Counted from the first letter of the stretch, positions 1-9,104 are shown. The stretch: 56,536 nt of DNA from Streptomyces althioticus (GCA_014649355.1 BMSW01000028.1:1-56536); one strand, 5' to 3'. The notes: generated by a model from the sequence alone, not told the origin. Numbers and translations are program-made.

Positions 1-57
1 GGCCCTCACCCGTTCAAGAACCCAGCACGCGTGTCACCAACGTCCCCGGACAACACA

Positions 58-184
58 CCTAGCGGCACGACTGCCCGCAGCGGCGGCGTCCCTCAGGGGC
101 GCGGGGAACTGCGCGCCCAGCCACGGAGGCCCCGCACCCGGCGTCGGCGGGGTGCCGCCCCTGAGGGGCGCGGGGAACTGCGCG
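58..184. repeat. Two copies of a Streptomyces intergenic repeat
   Basis: The 20-mer GGGGCGCGGGGAACTGCGCG occurs at 96-115 and again at 165-184, 69 bases apart. A companion block containing GCGGC, CGACTGCCCGCAGCGG and CGGCGTCCCTCA lies just before the first copy. Five further copies lie at 9116-9513. Each unit can form small hairpins (GCCCC/GGGGC and GCGC/GCGC). No gene is seen in bases 1-230. The role is unknown; repeats of this kind are scattered between Streptomyces genes. Confidence 0.8.
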
Positions 185-230
185 ATCAGCCACAGCCGGC
201 CGGCACCCGGAAAGAGCCCCCAAGCCCCCG

Positions 231-274
231 AAAAACCCCGGAGGGCTCCCAGCCGTGCCGGCCGGGAGCCCTCC
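231..274 (-). terminator. Rho-independent terminator of the peptide symporter gene
   Basis: A perfect 11-bp inverted repeat (GGAGGGCTCCC at 240-250, GGGAGCCCTCC at 264-274, loop of 13) is followed on the minus strand by GGGG and then TTTTT at 235-231. It sits 30 bases beyond the stop codon of the minus-strand transporter. The stem plus T run is the classical intrinsic form, which is uncommon in this genus. Confidence 0.8.
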
Positions 275-303
275 GTTTCAGTGCGCGACGCGCGACACCC
301 GCC

Positions 304-1800
304 TCAGCGGACGTCCCCCATCAACGACTTCACCTTGTTCCGGTACATCCAGATGGCGAACCCCGCCACGACCGCGAGGGTCGCCTCCAGGGCGACGATC
401 CCCGTCTTGTTGAGGTCGACACCGGCGATGGACAGCAGACCGGTCGTGGCGTCACCGGCGGTGACGGCCAGGAACCAGACGCCCATCATCTGCGAGGCGT
501 ACTTCGCGGGCGCCATCTTCGTGGTGACCGACAGGCCGACCGGGGAGAGCAGCAGCTCGCCGACGGTCTGGACGAAGTAGATCGCCACCAGCCACAGCGC
601 GGCCGCCTTGTGACCGCCGTCGGCGATCGACAGCGGGGCGAGGAACAGGAAGAACGAGACGCCGACCAGCATCAGACCGGACGAGAACTTCACGATCGTG
701 CTCGGCTCCTTGCCGCGCCGGTTCAGCGCGAGCCAGATCCAGGCGAAGACCGGGGCCAGGGCCATGATCAGGACCGGGTTGACCGACTGGTACCAGGAGA
801 CCGGGAAGTCCCAGCCCAGCACGCTGTTCTCGGCCGACGAGTCGGCGAAGATCGACAGGGTCGAGCCGCCCTGGTCGTAGATCATCCAGAAGATCGCCGC
901 GGCGACGAAGAACCAGATGTACGCGGACATCTTCGACTGCTCGGTGCGGTCGAGGTCCTTGTCGCGCTTGATGCGCGCCAGCACCATCACCGGGATGATC
1001 ACGCCCAGCAGGGTCAGCGGGACCAGGATCCAGTTCAGGGTGTAGTGGCCGGAGAAGCCGACGATCGCGTACGCCACGACGGCGATGCCCGCCCACAGCG
1101 CGGCCTTGCGCAGCGTGGAGGCCTTCTCCTCGGCCGACAGCGGCTTCGGGACGACGCTGGACTGCGGGTCCAGGTGGCGGGTGCCCAGCAGGAACTGCGT
1201 GACGCCCAGGCCCATGCCGAGCGCGGCGAGCGCGAAGCCCAGGTGCCAGTTGACGTTCTCACCGACGGTGCCGATGATCAGCGGCGCGGCGAAGGCACCG
1301 AGGTTGATGCCCATGTAGAAGACGGTGAAGCCACCGTCCCGGCGCGGGTCGTCCGGGCCCTTGTAGAGCTGGCCGACCATCGTGGAGATGTTGGCCTTCA
1401 GCAGACCGGAGCCGATCGCGACGAGGCCGAGGCCGCCGTAGAACGTGCCCGAGTAGGGCAGGGCCAGCGTGAGGTGGCCGAGCATGATGACACCGCCGGC
1501 GACGGCGACGGTCTTGCGGGGGCCCCAGACCCGGTCGCCGAACCAGCCGCCGGGCATGGCGAGCAGGTACACCAGCGACAGGTACACCGAGTAGATGGCG
1601 GTGGCGGTGCCCGCGCTCAGACCGAGACCGCCCGGCGCGACGAGGTACAGCGGGAGCAGAGCCCTCATGCCGTAGTAGGAGAAACGCTCCCACATCTCGG
1701 TCATGAAGAGAGTGGCCAGTCCGCGGGGGTGGCCGAAGAAGGTCTTCTCGGATCCGGGGGTGCCCGGGGAGACCGAGTCCTTCGTCAGGCTGGACGCCAT
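304..1800 (-). CDS. POT/PTR2-family proton-dependent oligopeptide transporter
   Basis: 498-aa multi-pass membrane protein of the proton-coupled oligopeptide transporter branch of the major facilitator superfamily, expected to import di- and tripeptides across the cytoplasmic membrane using the proton gradient. The first helix carries the family ExxER motif (EMWERFSYYG, E35, E38, R39), needed for proton coupling in characterised members. About a dozen hydrophobic segments follow, and the length is normal. The start is set by AAGGA seven bases before the ATG. It is monocistronic, divergent from the two-component pair, and ends at a strong intrinsic terminator. The substrate range cannot be read from sequence. 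Peptide import next to dipeptidases at 6.6-9.1 kb is suggestive, but there is no shared transcript. Confidence 0.92.
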   Translation of the reverse strand: MASSLTKDSVSPGTPGSEKTFFGHPRGLATLFMTEMWERFSYYGMRALLPLYLVAPGGLGLSAGTATAIYSVYLSLVYLLAMPGGWFGDRVWGPRKTVAVAGGVIMLGHLTLALPYSGTFYGGLGLVAIGSGLLKANISTMVGQLYKGPDDPRRDGGFTVFYMGINLGAFAAPLIIGTVGENVNWHLGFALAALGMGLGVTQFLLGTRHLDPQSSVVPKPLSAEEKASTLRKAALWAGIAVVAYAIVGFSGHYTLNWILVPLTLLGVIIPVMVLARIKRDKDLDRTEQSKMSAYIWFFVAAAIFWMIYDQGGSTLSIFADSSAENSVLGWDFPVSWYQSVNPVLIMALAPVFAWIWLALNRRGKEPSTIVKFSSGLMLVGVSFFLFLAPLSIADGGHKAAALWLVAIYFVQTVGELLLSPVGLSVTTKMAPAKYASQMMGVWFLAVTAGDATTGLLSIAGVDLNKTGIVALEATLAVVAGFAIWMYRNKVKSLMGDVR

Positions 1801-2316
1801 GGTCGTTCCTTGCTGTCGGGACGCGTCGCGCGAGACGGGTACGCGCCCGGTGGGGGGCTGGCCGGCACCGGCGGGCCGTACCGTCCGCCCACGCCTGGGG
1901 GGTGCCGCCCCGGATCACGGAGCGACGGACGGCGACCACCGGGATCCACGCCCCCGCCGTGCGTCGACGCGCGGCGAAGGCCCGGCCACAGGTCATTCCT
2001 TCAGGGACCGGCAGCGTGTGCCGGCCCGCACACAAAAGAGACCTTCAGCGTCAACTGCCGCCAAAGGTCCCCGCGGTGCAACAGGCGTTGGTTCACCATA
2101 CGGCAGGACACTGCCGGATATGGAAGGACTTGAGACGCGAATCACAGGTTTCAAAGGAACCGTGATCGCCTATTCGAAGGTCCGTCCAGCATCGCACCTC
2201 GCACCCGCAGGTCCGTCCCGGGGGTCGGGACGGTGAGAATCGGGTGAGACGCCGGTAAGAGCCGAGCCCGCCGATCACACCCCTGCGGCTCGGGCCACGG
2301 GTCTACCATCATCCGC
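1801..2316. other. 516-bp divergent intergenic region
   Basis: This region separates the peptide symporter (minus) from the response regulator (plus) and must contain both promoters. A TTGACG box occurs on the minus strand at 2054-2049, but no convincing -10 lies at the right distance. A -10-like TACCAT precedes the response regulator directly (separate entry). No credible small gene or RNA is recognised. Confidence 0.5.
2304..2309 (+). promoter_or_regulatory. Candidate -10 box of a leaderless response-regulator transcript
   Basis: TACCAT ends seven bases before the ATG at 2317, which would place the transcription start at the A of the start codon. No Shine-Dalgarno sequence is present before this ATG, which supports a leaderless message. 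No good -35 is visible, so the call is tentative. Confidence 0.4.
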
Positions 2317-2994
2317 ATGACCCGTGTACTGCTCGCCGAGGACGACGCGTCCATCTCGGAGCCGCTGGCCCGCGCCCTGCGCCGGGAGGGCTACGAAGTC
2401 GAGGTGCGTGAGGACGGACCCGGCGCCCTGGACGCCGGAATGCAGGGCGGCGTCGACCTGGTCGTGCTGGACCTCGGGCTGCCGGGGATGGACGGCCTGG
2501 AGGTCGCCCGCCGGCTCCGCGCCGAGGGGCACACGGTCCCTCTGCTGATCCTGACCGCGCGCGCCGACGAGGTGGACACGGTCGTCGGCCTGGACGCGGG
2601 CGCCGACGACTACGTCACCAAGCCGTTCCGCCTCGCCGAGCTGCTGGCCAGGGTCCGGGCCCTGCTCCGGCGCGGCGCCGCCGAGCCGCAGCAGCCGCCC
2701 GCCACCCACGGCGTGCGCATCGACGTCGAGTCGCACCGCGCGTGGATGGGCGACGAGGAGCTCCAGCTCACCGCCAAGGAGTTCGACCTGCTGCGGGTGC
2801 TGGTGCGGGACGCGGGCCGGGTGGTCACCCGCGACCAGCTGATGCGCGAGGTCTGGGACACCACCTGGTGGTCCTCCACCAAGACCCTCGACATGCACAT
2901 CTCCTGGCTGCGCAAGAAGCTCGGCGACGACGCGGCCAACCCCCGCTACATCGCCACCGTGCGCGGCGTGGGCTTCCGTTTCGAGAAGAGCTGA
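2317..2994 (+). CDS. OmpR/PhoB-family response regulator
   Basis: 225-aa DNA-binding response regulator, partner of the histidine kinase that starts 35 bases downstream. The N-terminal receiver domain (about 1-115) has the acidic pocket E8/D9/D10, phospho-acceptor D52 in LVVLDLGLPGMDG, T80 and the invariant K102 (VTKPF). The C-terminal winged-helix domain (about 130-223) ends with the usual LRKKLGDD...YIATVRGVGFRFE pattern. On phosphorylation it should bind tandem direct repeats as a dimer. The start codon lacks a ribosome site and may be read leaderless. Targets and signal are unknown; nearby candidates are the divergent peptide symporter and its own operon. Confidence 0.93.
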   Translation: MTRVLLAEDDASISEPLARALRREGYEVEVREDGPGALDAGMQGGVDLVVLDLGLPGMDGLEVARRLRAEGHTVPLLILTARADEVDTVVGLDAGADDYVTKPFRLAELLARVRALLRRGAAEPQQPPATHGVRIDVESHRAWMGDEELQLTAKEFDLLRVLVRDAGRVVTRDQLMREVWDTTWWSSTKTLDMHISWLRKKLGDDAANPRYIATVRGVGFRFEKS

Positions 2995-3029
2995 ACCCCC
3001 GCCGGGGTTCCGCCGCCGGGTAAGAGAAC

Positions 3030-4304
3030 ATGCGCCGCCGTCTGATCCAGTCCACGCTCGCCGTGGTCCTCGTCGTGATCGCCGTCTTCGGGGTCTCCCT
3101 GGTGATCGTCGAGACCCGCACCATCACCGAGACCGCCAGGGAGCGCGTGGAGTCCGAGGCGGTGCGGCTCGCCAGCATCGTCGACAGCCGCCTCCTCGTC
3201 GAGGACAAGGTCACCGCCGAGATCATCGGCGACCAGATGCCCGACGACCGCTACGCCGTCGTCCGGATCCCCGGCAAGCCGCCCATCGAGGTCGGCTCCA
3301 GGCCGGACGGCGACGTCATCAGCGCCACGGCGCCCGGCGAGGAGGGCGAGACGGTCACCGTCCAGGAGCCGCGCTCCTCGGTGACCGAGGAGGTCGCCCG
3401 CACCCTGCTGATCATCGGTCTCGTGGCGCTGCTCGCCGTGATCGCGGCGGTGCTGCTGGCGATCCGGCAGGCCAACCGGCTCGCCTCCCCGCTGACCGAC
3501 CTGGCCGAGACCGCCGAGCGCCTCGGCTCCGGCGACCCGCGCCCCCGCCACCGCCGCTACGGCGTCCCCGAGCTGGACCGGGTCGCCGACGTGCTGGACG
3601 CCTCCGCCGAGCGCATCGCGCGCATGCTGACCGCCGAGCGGAGGCTCGCCGCCGACGCCTCCCACCAGCTGCGCACCCCGCTCACCGCGCTGTCCATGCG
3701 GCTGGAGGAGATCACCGTCACCGACGACCCGGACACGGTGAAGGAGGAGGCGACGATCGCGCTCGCGCAGGTGGAGCGGCTGACGGACGTGGTGGAGCGG
3801 CTGCTGACCAACTCCCGCGACCCGCGCACCGGCTCCGCCGTCACCTTCGAGCTCGACGACGTGATCAAGCAGCAGCTCGCCGAGTGGCGCCCCGCCTACC
3901 GCAGCGCCGGCCGGGCCATCGTGACGTCCGGCAAGCGGAACCTGAAGGCCGTGGGCACCCCGGGCGCGGTCGCCCAGGTGCTGGCCGCGCTGATCGAGAA
4001 CTCGCTGATGCACGGCGGCGGCACGGTCGCCCTGCGCACCCGGGTCACCGGCAACCAGGTCGTCGTGGAGGTCACCGACGAGGGTCCCGGCGTGCCCGCC
4101 GAGCTGGGTTCGCGGATCTTCGAGCGGGCGATCAGCGGCCGCAACTCCACCGGGATCGGCCTGGCGGTCGCCCGGGACCTCGCGGAGGCGGACGGTGGCC
4201 GGCTGGAGATGCTCCAGGCCAAACCGCCCGTGTTCGGGCTGTTCCTGTCCAGCACGCCCCCGCGGAAGGACCCCGACGAGGAGACCCGCAGGACGGTGCG
4301 CTGA
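3030..4304 (+). CDS. HAMP-domain sensor histidine kinase
   Basis: 424-aa membrane sensor kinase co-transcribed with the response regulator. TM1 lies at about residues 8-28, a short extracytoplasmic sensor loop of about 90 residues follows, and TM2 (LLIIGLVALLAVIAAVLLAI) sits at about 127-146. A HAMP linker leads to the dimerisation/phosphoacceptor helix DASHQLRTPLT (His-box). The catalytic domain shows an N box (LIENSLMHG), G1 (DEGPGVP) and G2 (GIGLAVARDLAEADGG). The class is typical of EnvZ-like kinases sensing the envelope. The small extracytoplasmic loop suggests it detects a membrane or wall condition rather than binding a large ligand. The signal is not deducible. Confidence 0.92.
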   Translation: MRRRLIQSTLAVVLVVIAVFGVSLVIVETRTITETARERVESEAVRLASIVDSRLLVEDKVTAEIIGDQMPDDRYAVVRIPGKPPIEVGSRPDGDVISATAPGEEGETVTVQEPRSSVTEEVARTLLIIGLVALLAVIAAVLLAIRQANRLASPLTDLAETAERLGSGDPRPRHRRYGVPELDRVADVLDASAERIARMLTAERRLAADASHQLRTPLTALSMRLEEITVTDDPDTVKEEATIALAQVERLTDVVERLLTNSRDPRTGSAVTFELDDVIKQQLAEWRPAYRSAGRAIVTSGKRNLKAVGTPGAVAQVLAALIENSLMHGGGTVALRTRVTGNQVVVEVTDEGPGVPAELGSRIFERAISGRNSTGIGLAVARDLAEADGGRLEMLQAKPPVFGLFLSSTPPRKDPDEETRRTVR

Positions 4305-4337
4305 GACGCCCGGCGGTCACCCGGCGCGGTACGGCCG

Positions 4338-4874
4338 CTACGGCACGCGCTGCCGGAGCCGCTCGTCGGCGATCGTGGCGCCGCCGCCCGCCACGGGTTC
4401 CTCCCGCACCGGCAGGGCGCGGAACACCCACGAGCGGTAGGACCAGAAGCGGAACAGCGTCGCGATGCCGATGCCGAGGAACTTGAAGATGTTGCTCTGC
4501 AGGGAGCTGTCCCAGCCGAAGCCGTACGTCGCCGTGTAGAGCACGCCGTTCTCGATCACCAGGCCGATGACGCTGAACAGCAGGAACAGCGACATCTCGC
4601 GGGTGCGCCGGGACTTGTCGCGGTCCCGGTAGGTGAAGTACCGGAAGCCGACGTAGTTGAAGACGATCGCGACCACGGTGGCGATGACGCTCGCGCGCAC
4701 CACCTGGAGGTCGGTCGCCTGACGGACCAGGTTGAACACACCGAGGTTGACCAGAACCCCGGCTCCCCCCACCGCGCCGAACTTGGCCACTTCGCGGAAG
4801 AGCCGTCGAAGCCCCGAGGAACCTTGTTCCATCGCCCACAGGCTCCCGTCGGTCGAGTGCGTCAACTCCGCCAT
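4338..4874 (-). CDS. GtrA-family membrane protein
   Basis: 178-aa integral membrane protein with four hydrophobic helices in the GtrA arrangement (FGAVGGAGVLVNLGVFNLV, then VIATVVAIVFNYVGFRYFTY and others). Family members are linked to flipping or transferring polyprenyl-phosphate-linked sugars in wall polysaccharide synthesis. The ATG at 4874 is chosen because GGTGG precedes it by five bases; a GTG at 4883 and an internal ATG (MEQGSSG) are alternatives. It converges on the kinase gene and diverges from purK. The same GtrA-purK-purE neighbourhood occurs in mycobacteria, which supports the call. Confidence 0.85.
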   Translation of the reverse strand: MAELTHSTDGSLWAMEQGSSGLRRLFREVAKFGAVGGAGVLVNLGVFNLVRQATDLQVVRASVIATVVAIVFNYVGFRYFTYRDRDKSRRTREMSLFLLFSVIGLVIENGVLYTATYGFGWDSSLQSNIFKFLGIGIATLFRFWSYRSWVFRALPVREEPVAGGGATIADERLRQRVP

Positions 4875-4984
4875 GCTAACCACCGGCAGGCGCGATCTTC
4901 CTGCGGACGCCGTGTCGCACGGGCCCCACGCGCCCCTCCCGTCCCGGTGGACGGGCGAGAATCGGCCACCCTGGCGTGGGCGGA

Positions 4985-4990
4985 TACCCT
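4985..4990 (+). promoter_or_regulatory. Candidate -10 box for purK (leaderless start)
   Basis: TACCCT is separated from the chosen GTG start at 4997 by six bases, so transcription would begin at or within one base of the start codon. No Shine-Dalgarno sequence fits. The -35 region (about 4962) is poor, so this rests on the -10 and spacing alone. Confidence 0.4.
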
Positions 4991-4996
4991 GGGGTC

Positions 4997-6136
4997 GTGA
5001 CGTTCCCGGTAGTCGGCATGGTCGGCGGCGGTCAGCTCGCTCGTATGACGCACGAGGCTGGCATCCCGCTCGGCATCAGGTTCAAGCTCCTCAGTGACAC
5101 CCCGCAGGATTCCGCGGCCCAGGTGGTGAGTGACGTCGTCGTCGGCGACTACCGCGACCTGGACACTCTGCGCGACTTCGCGCGCGGCTGCGACGTGATC
5201 ACCTTCGACCACGAGCACGTGCCCACCGAGCACCTGCGGGCCCTGGAGGCGGACGGCATCCCCGTCCGCCCCGGCCCCGAGGCGCTGGTGCACGCCCAGG
5301 ACAAGGGCGTGATGCGGGCGAGGCTCGACGCGCTCGGCATCCCGTGCCCGCGCCACCGCATCGTGTCGGATCCGGCCGATGTGGCCGCGTTCGCCGCGGA
5401 GGGCGAGGGCTTTCCCGTCGTCCTGAAGACGGTGCGCGGCGGGTACGACGGCAAGGGCGTGTGGGTCGTGGACTCCGAGGCGGAGGCCGCCGAGCCGTTC
5501 AAGGCCGGGGTGCCCGTGCTCGCCGAGGAGAAGGTCGACTTCGTGCGGGAACTGGCCGCCAACGTGGTGCGCTCCCCGCACGGCCAGGCCGTCGCCTACC
5601 CGGTGGTGGAGTCGCGGCAGGTGAACGGCGTGTGCGACACCGTGATCGCGCCCGCGCCCGACCTCGACGAGGAGCTGGCGCTGAAGGCCGAGGAGATGGC
5701 GCTGACCATCGCCAAGGAGCTCGGCGTGGTCGGCCACCTCGCGGTGGAACTGTTCCAGACCCGCGACGGCCGCATCCTCGTCAACGAGCTCGCGATGCGC
5801 CCGCACAACTCCGGCCACTGGTCCATGGACGGCGCGATCACCTCGCAGTTCGCCAACCACGTCCGCGCCGTCCTCGACCTCCCGCTCGGCGACCCGCGCC
5901 CGCGCGCGAAGTGGACGGTCATGGTCAACGTGCTCGGCGGCGACTACCCGGACATGTACTCGGCGTACCTGCACTGCATGGCCCGCGACCCCCAGCTGAA
6001 GATCCACATGTACGGCAAGGACGTGAAGCCCGGCCGCAAGGTCGGTCACGTGAACACCTACGGCGACGACCTGGACGACGTGCTGGAGCGCGCCCGTCAC
6101 GCAGCCGGCTACCTGAGAGGCACGATCACCGAATGA
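4997..6136 (+). CDS. purK: N5-carboxyaminoimidazole ribonucleotide synthase PurK
   Basis: ATP-grasp enzyme of de novo purine synthesis that converts AIR, bicarbonate and ATP to N5-CAIR. The chosen GTG start gives 379 aa beginning VTFPVVGMVGGGQLARM, the family's N-terminal dinucleotide-like fold. An upstream in-frame GTG at 4976 is less likely. Central ATP-grasp features include FPVVLKTVRGGYDGKG, and the C-terminal half has ELAMRPHNSGHWSMDGAITSQF, diagnostic of PurK. It overlaps purE by four bases (ATGA), giving tight translational coupling, as expected because PurE uses its product. Confidence 0.95.
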   Translation: MTFPVVGMVGGGQLARMTHEAGIPLGIRFKLLSDTPQDSAAQVVSDVVVGDYRDLDTLRDFARGCDVITFDHEHVPTEHLRALEADGIPVRPGPEALVHAQDKGVMRARLDALGIPCPRHRIVSDPADVAAFAAEGEGFPVVLKTVRGGYDGKGVWVVDSEAEAAEPFKAGVPVLAEEKVDFVRELAANVVRSPHGQAVAYPVVESRQVNGVCDTVIAPAPDLDEELALKAEEMALTIAKELGVVGHLAVELFQTRDGRILVNELAMRPHNSGHWSMDGAITSQFANHVRAVLDLPLGDPRPRAKWTVMVNVLGGDYPDMYSAYLHCMARDPQLKIHMYGKDVKPGRKVGHVNTYGDDLDDVLERARHAAGYLRGTITE

Positions 6137-6657
6137 GCCCGGTTGTAGGAATCGTCATGGGGTCCGACTCCGACTGGCCCGTCATGGAGGCCGCGGCCAA
6201 GGCCCTCGACGAGTTCGAGATCGCCTACGAGGTCGACGTCGTCTCCGCGCACCGCATGCCCCGCGAGATGATCACGTACGGCGAGCAGGCCGCGGACCGC
6301 GGGCTCAAGGCGATCATCGCGGGCGCGGGCGGCGCCGCCCATCTGCCCGGCATGCTCGCCTCGGTGACCCCGCTGCCCGTCATCGGCGTGCCCGTGCCGC
6401 TGAAGTACCTCGACGGCATGGACTCGCTGCTGTCCATCGTGCAGATGCCGGCCGGTGTGCCGGTCGCCACCGTCTCCGTCGCCGGCGCGCGCAACGCGGG
6501 CCTGCTCGCGGCCCGGATGCTCGCCGCCCACGACGAGGAACTGCTCGGCCGCATGAGGGAGTTCCAGCAGGAGCTGAACGACCAGGCGACCGAGAAGGGC
6601 AAGCGGCTGCGGGCCAAGGCCGAGGGCGCCGGCGCCGGTTTCGGCTTCGGCAAGTGA
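6133..6657 (+). CDS. purE: N5-carboxyaminoimidazole ribonucleotide mutase PurE
   Basis: 174-aa class I PurE that rearranges N5-CAIR to CAIR. The active-site signature GIVMGSDSDWPVM is at the N-terminus, SAHRMP supplies the conserved histidine, and GAGGAAHLPGM forms the other part of the pocket. The ATG overlaps the purK stop (ATGA), and its own stop overlaps the next gene's GTG (GTGA). Purine synthesis and the dipeptidase are therefore translated as a chain. Length is normal for the octameric enzyme. Confidence 0.96.
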   Translation: MSPVVGIVMGSDSDWPVMEAAAKALDEFEIAYEVDVVSAHRMPREMITYGEQAADRGLKAIIAGAGGAAHLPGMLASVTPLPVIGVPVPLKYLDGMDSLLSIVQMPAGVPVATVSVAGARNAGLLAARMLAAHDEELLGRMREFQQELNDQATEKGKRLRAKAEGAGAGFGFGK

Positions 6658-7850
6658 GCGGGGTGGACCGCGTGACCTCCCTGGACGACGCCCGCGCCCT
6701 GCTCGCCGAGTTCCCCATCGTCGACGGGCACAACGACCTGCCCTGGGCGCTGCGCGAACAGGTCTCCTACGACCTCGACGCCCGCGACATCGCCGACGAC
6801 CAGTCCGCCCATCTGCACACCGACATCCCCCGGCTGCGCGCCGGCGGCGTCGGCGCGCAGTTCTGGTCGGTGTACGTCCGCGCCGACGCCCCGGACCCGG
6901 TCCCGGCCACGCTGGAACAGATCGACTGCGTACGGCAGTTGCTGGACCGGCACCCGCGGGACCTGGCGCCCGCGCTGACCGTCGCCGACATGGAGGCCGC
7001 GCGCCGCGAGGGCCGTATCGCCTCCCTCATGGGGGCGGAGGGCGGCCACTCCATCGCCAACTCCCTCGGCACGCTGCGGGGGTTGTACGACCTCGGGGTG
7101 CGCTACCTGACCCTCACCCACAACTTCAACGTGGCGTGGGCCGATTCGGCGACCGACGAGCCCGGCGTGGGCGGACTGTCGGCGTTCGGCCGCGAGGTGG
7201 TGCGGGAGATGAACCGGCTCGGCATGCTGGTCGACCTCTCCCATGTCGCCGCCACGACCATGCGGGACGCGCTGGACACCAGCACCGCGCCGGTGATCTT
7301 CTCCCACTCCTCGGCCCGCGCGGTCTGCGACCACCCGCGCAACATCCCCGACGACGTGCTGGAGCGGCTGCCCGCCAACGGCGGCGTCGCGATGGTGACG
7401 TTCGTGCCGAAGTTCGTGCTCCAGGCCGCCGTCGACTGGACGGCCGCCGCCGACGAGAACCTGCGCGCGCACGGCTTCCACCACCTCGACACCAGCCCCG
7501 AGGCGATGAAGCTGCACCGCGCCTTCGAGGAGAGCCGCCCGCGGCCCGTCGCCACGGTGGCCACGGTCGCCGACCACCTCGACCACATGCGCGAGGTCGC
7601 CGGGATCGACCACCTCGGCATCGGCGGCGACTACGACGGCACGGCCTTCACCCCGGACGGCCTCAACGACGTCTCCGGCTACCCCCGGCTCGTCGCCGAG
7701 CTGCTGGACCGCGGCTGGTCCCGCGCCGACCTGGCCAAGCTGACCTGGCAGAACGCGGTCCGCGTGCTGGGTGCCGCCGAGGACGTGGCCCGTGACCTGC
7801 GCGCCACGCGCGCGCCGTCCAACGCCACGATCGAGGCGCTGGACGGCTGA
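6654..7850 (+). CDS. Membrane dipeptidase (renal dipeptidase-like, peptidase M19)
   Basis: 398-aa zinc dipeptidase of the amidohydrolase TIM-barrel superfamily. All expected binuclear metal ligands are present: H26 and D28 in DGHNDLPW, the bridging E129 (GAEGG), H197 (DLSH), H218 (FSHSS) and the acidic residue of GGDYDG (D326). S. coelicolor Sco3058, its probable orthologue, was shown to hydrolyse dipeptides with a C-terminal D-residue (from memory). There is no signal peptide, so it is cytoplasmic. The GTG start overlaps the purE stop. It may recycle wall-derived or imported dipeptides. The next gene is a degenerate paralogue. Confidence 0.93.
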   Translation: MSGVDRVTSLDDARALLAEFPIVDGHNDLPWALREQVSYDLDARDIADDQSAHLHTDIPRLRAGGVGAQFWSVYVRADAPDPVPATLEQIDCVRQLLDRHPRDLAPALTVADMEAARREGRIASLMGAEGGHSIANSLGTLRGLYDLGVRYLTLTHNFNVAWADSATDEPGVGGLSAFGREVVREMNRLGMLVDLSHVAATTMRDALDTSTAPVIFSHSSARAVCDHPRNIPDDVLERLPANGGVAMVTFVPKFVLQAAVDWTAAADENLRAHGFHHLDTSPEAMKLHRAFEESRPRPVATVATVADHLDHMREVAGIDHLGIGGDYDGTAFTPDGLNDVSGYPRLVAELLDRGWSRADLAKLTWQNAVRVLGAAEDVARDLRATRAPSNATIEALDG

Positions 7851-7976
7851 CCGGCGGACGCGGCGCGGGGGCGGGCGGCCCGCCGTACCCCGAACGCCGC
7901 GTTCACCAGGAAGCACGTGGGTGCTCCGTGCGACGGTGACCGTACCGCCCGAGGTCACGACGTACGGAGCCCCGTT

Positions 7977-9104
7977 ATGGCCGATCTCCAGGACGACCTG
8001 CATACCGCCGCCGAGGTGGGCCGCGCCGACGAGCCGTACCCGCAGGAGGCGGTGGTCGTCGGGCCCGAGGAGTACCGGCCGGTCTCCGACCCGGACGACG
8101 CCCCCCTCGACCGAGCGCGGGCCGTCCTCGCCGCCCACCCCGTCTGCGACGGCTACAGCGGCCTGCCGTGGACGCTGCGCGGACTGCCCTGGTACGACCT
8201 CGACCTCGGGGAGAGCGCCGTCGACGCGGACCTGCCGCGGCTGCGCCAGGGGCAGGTCGGCGCCGTGTTCTGGTCGCTGCACCTGCCCGACGGCCACGAC
8301 GGCGGCCGGGCGCTCACCGCGACCCTGGAGCAGCTGGACCTGGCGCAGGGGGTCGTCGCCGCCCACGACGCGGGGCTGCGGCCCGCCCGCACGGCCGGGG
8401 AGGTCGTCGACGCCCGCAACTGCGGCCGGGTCGCCGTGCTGTTCGGCCCCGCGGGCGCGCCCGCCCTCGGGGACTCCCTGAGCGTCCTTCGCTCCCTGCA
8501 CGCCCTCGGCGTCCGGGTGCTCACCCTCACCGGCACCTCCTGGGCGGGCCCGGCCGGGCTCTCCCGCTTCGGGGAGGAGGTCGTACGCGAGATGAACCGG
8601 CTCGGCATGGTCGCCGACCTCTCCTACGCCTCCGCCCCCACGATCCGCCGGGCCCTCGTCGTCTCCAAGGCGCCGGTGCTGTTCACCCGGTCCGGCGCCC
8701 GCGACCTGCGTCCGCACCCGGCCAACCTGCCCGACGACCTGCTCGCGGCGGTGGGCGAGGCGAAGGGGCTGTGCCTGGTGCCGCTCACCGCCGAGCAGGC
8801 CGGCCCGACCGTCCGCGACGTCGCCGACCACCTCGACCACGTCCGCACCGTCGCGGGACCGGAGTGCGTGGGGCTCTCCGGCACGTACGACACGGGCGGC
8901 GCGCACCCGCAGGAGCTGCGCGACCCGTCGTGCTATCCCCGCCTGATCGCGGAGCTTCTCCGCCGAGGCTGGGAGGAGTCCGACGTGGCCCTCCTGACGT
9001 GGGGCAACGTCCAACGCGTCCTCCGCGCGACGGCCTTCACGGCCCACACGGCCCAACAACGCCGCAAGCCGTCGACGGCGACAATCACCACCCTCGACGG
9101 CTGA
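7977..9104 (+). CDS. Catalytically dead M19 dipeptidase paralogue
   Basis: 375-aa paralogue of the preceding dipeptidase; the fold is recognisable from LPWTLRG, FGEEVVREMNRLGM, VADHLDHVRTVAG and YPRLIAELLRRGW. Aligned by eye, every metal ligand is changed: the HND triad is YSG (60-62), the bridging Glu is Ala159, the two histidines are Tyr217 and Arg238, and the GGD Asp is Thr303. It also has an extra acidic N-terminus of about 35 residues. The frame is intact over 375 codons, so it is maintained rather than decaying. Hydrolysis is not expected; a binding, regulatory or subunit role with the active paralogue is an inference. The start at 7977 is the first ATG that fits the frame. Confidence 0.85.
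   Translation: MADLQDDLHTAAEVGRADEPYPQEAVVVGPEEYRPVSDPDDAPLDRARAVLAAHPVCDGYSGLPWTLRGLPWYDLDLGESAVDADLPRLRQGQVGAVFWSLHLPDGHDGGRALTATLEQLDLAQGVVAAHDAGLRPARTAGEVVDARNCGRVAVLFGPAGAPALGDSLSVLRSLHALGVRVLTLTGTSWAGPAGLSRFGEEVVREMNRLGMVADLSYASAPTIRRALVVSKAPVLFTRSGARDLRPHPANLPDDLLAAVGEAKGLCLVPLTAEQAGPTVRDVADHLDHVRTVAGPECVGLSGTYDTGGAHPQELRDPSCYPRLIAELLRRGWEESDVALLTWGNVQRVLRATAFTAHTAQQRRKPSTATITTLDG

Noticed and set aside
6225..9059. 944-codon minus-strand open frame opposite purE and the dipeptidases
   Set aside because: The plus-strand genes have unmistakable catalytic motifs; the antisense product is low-complexity.
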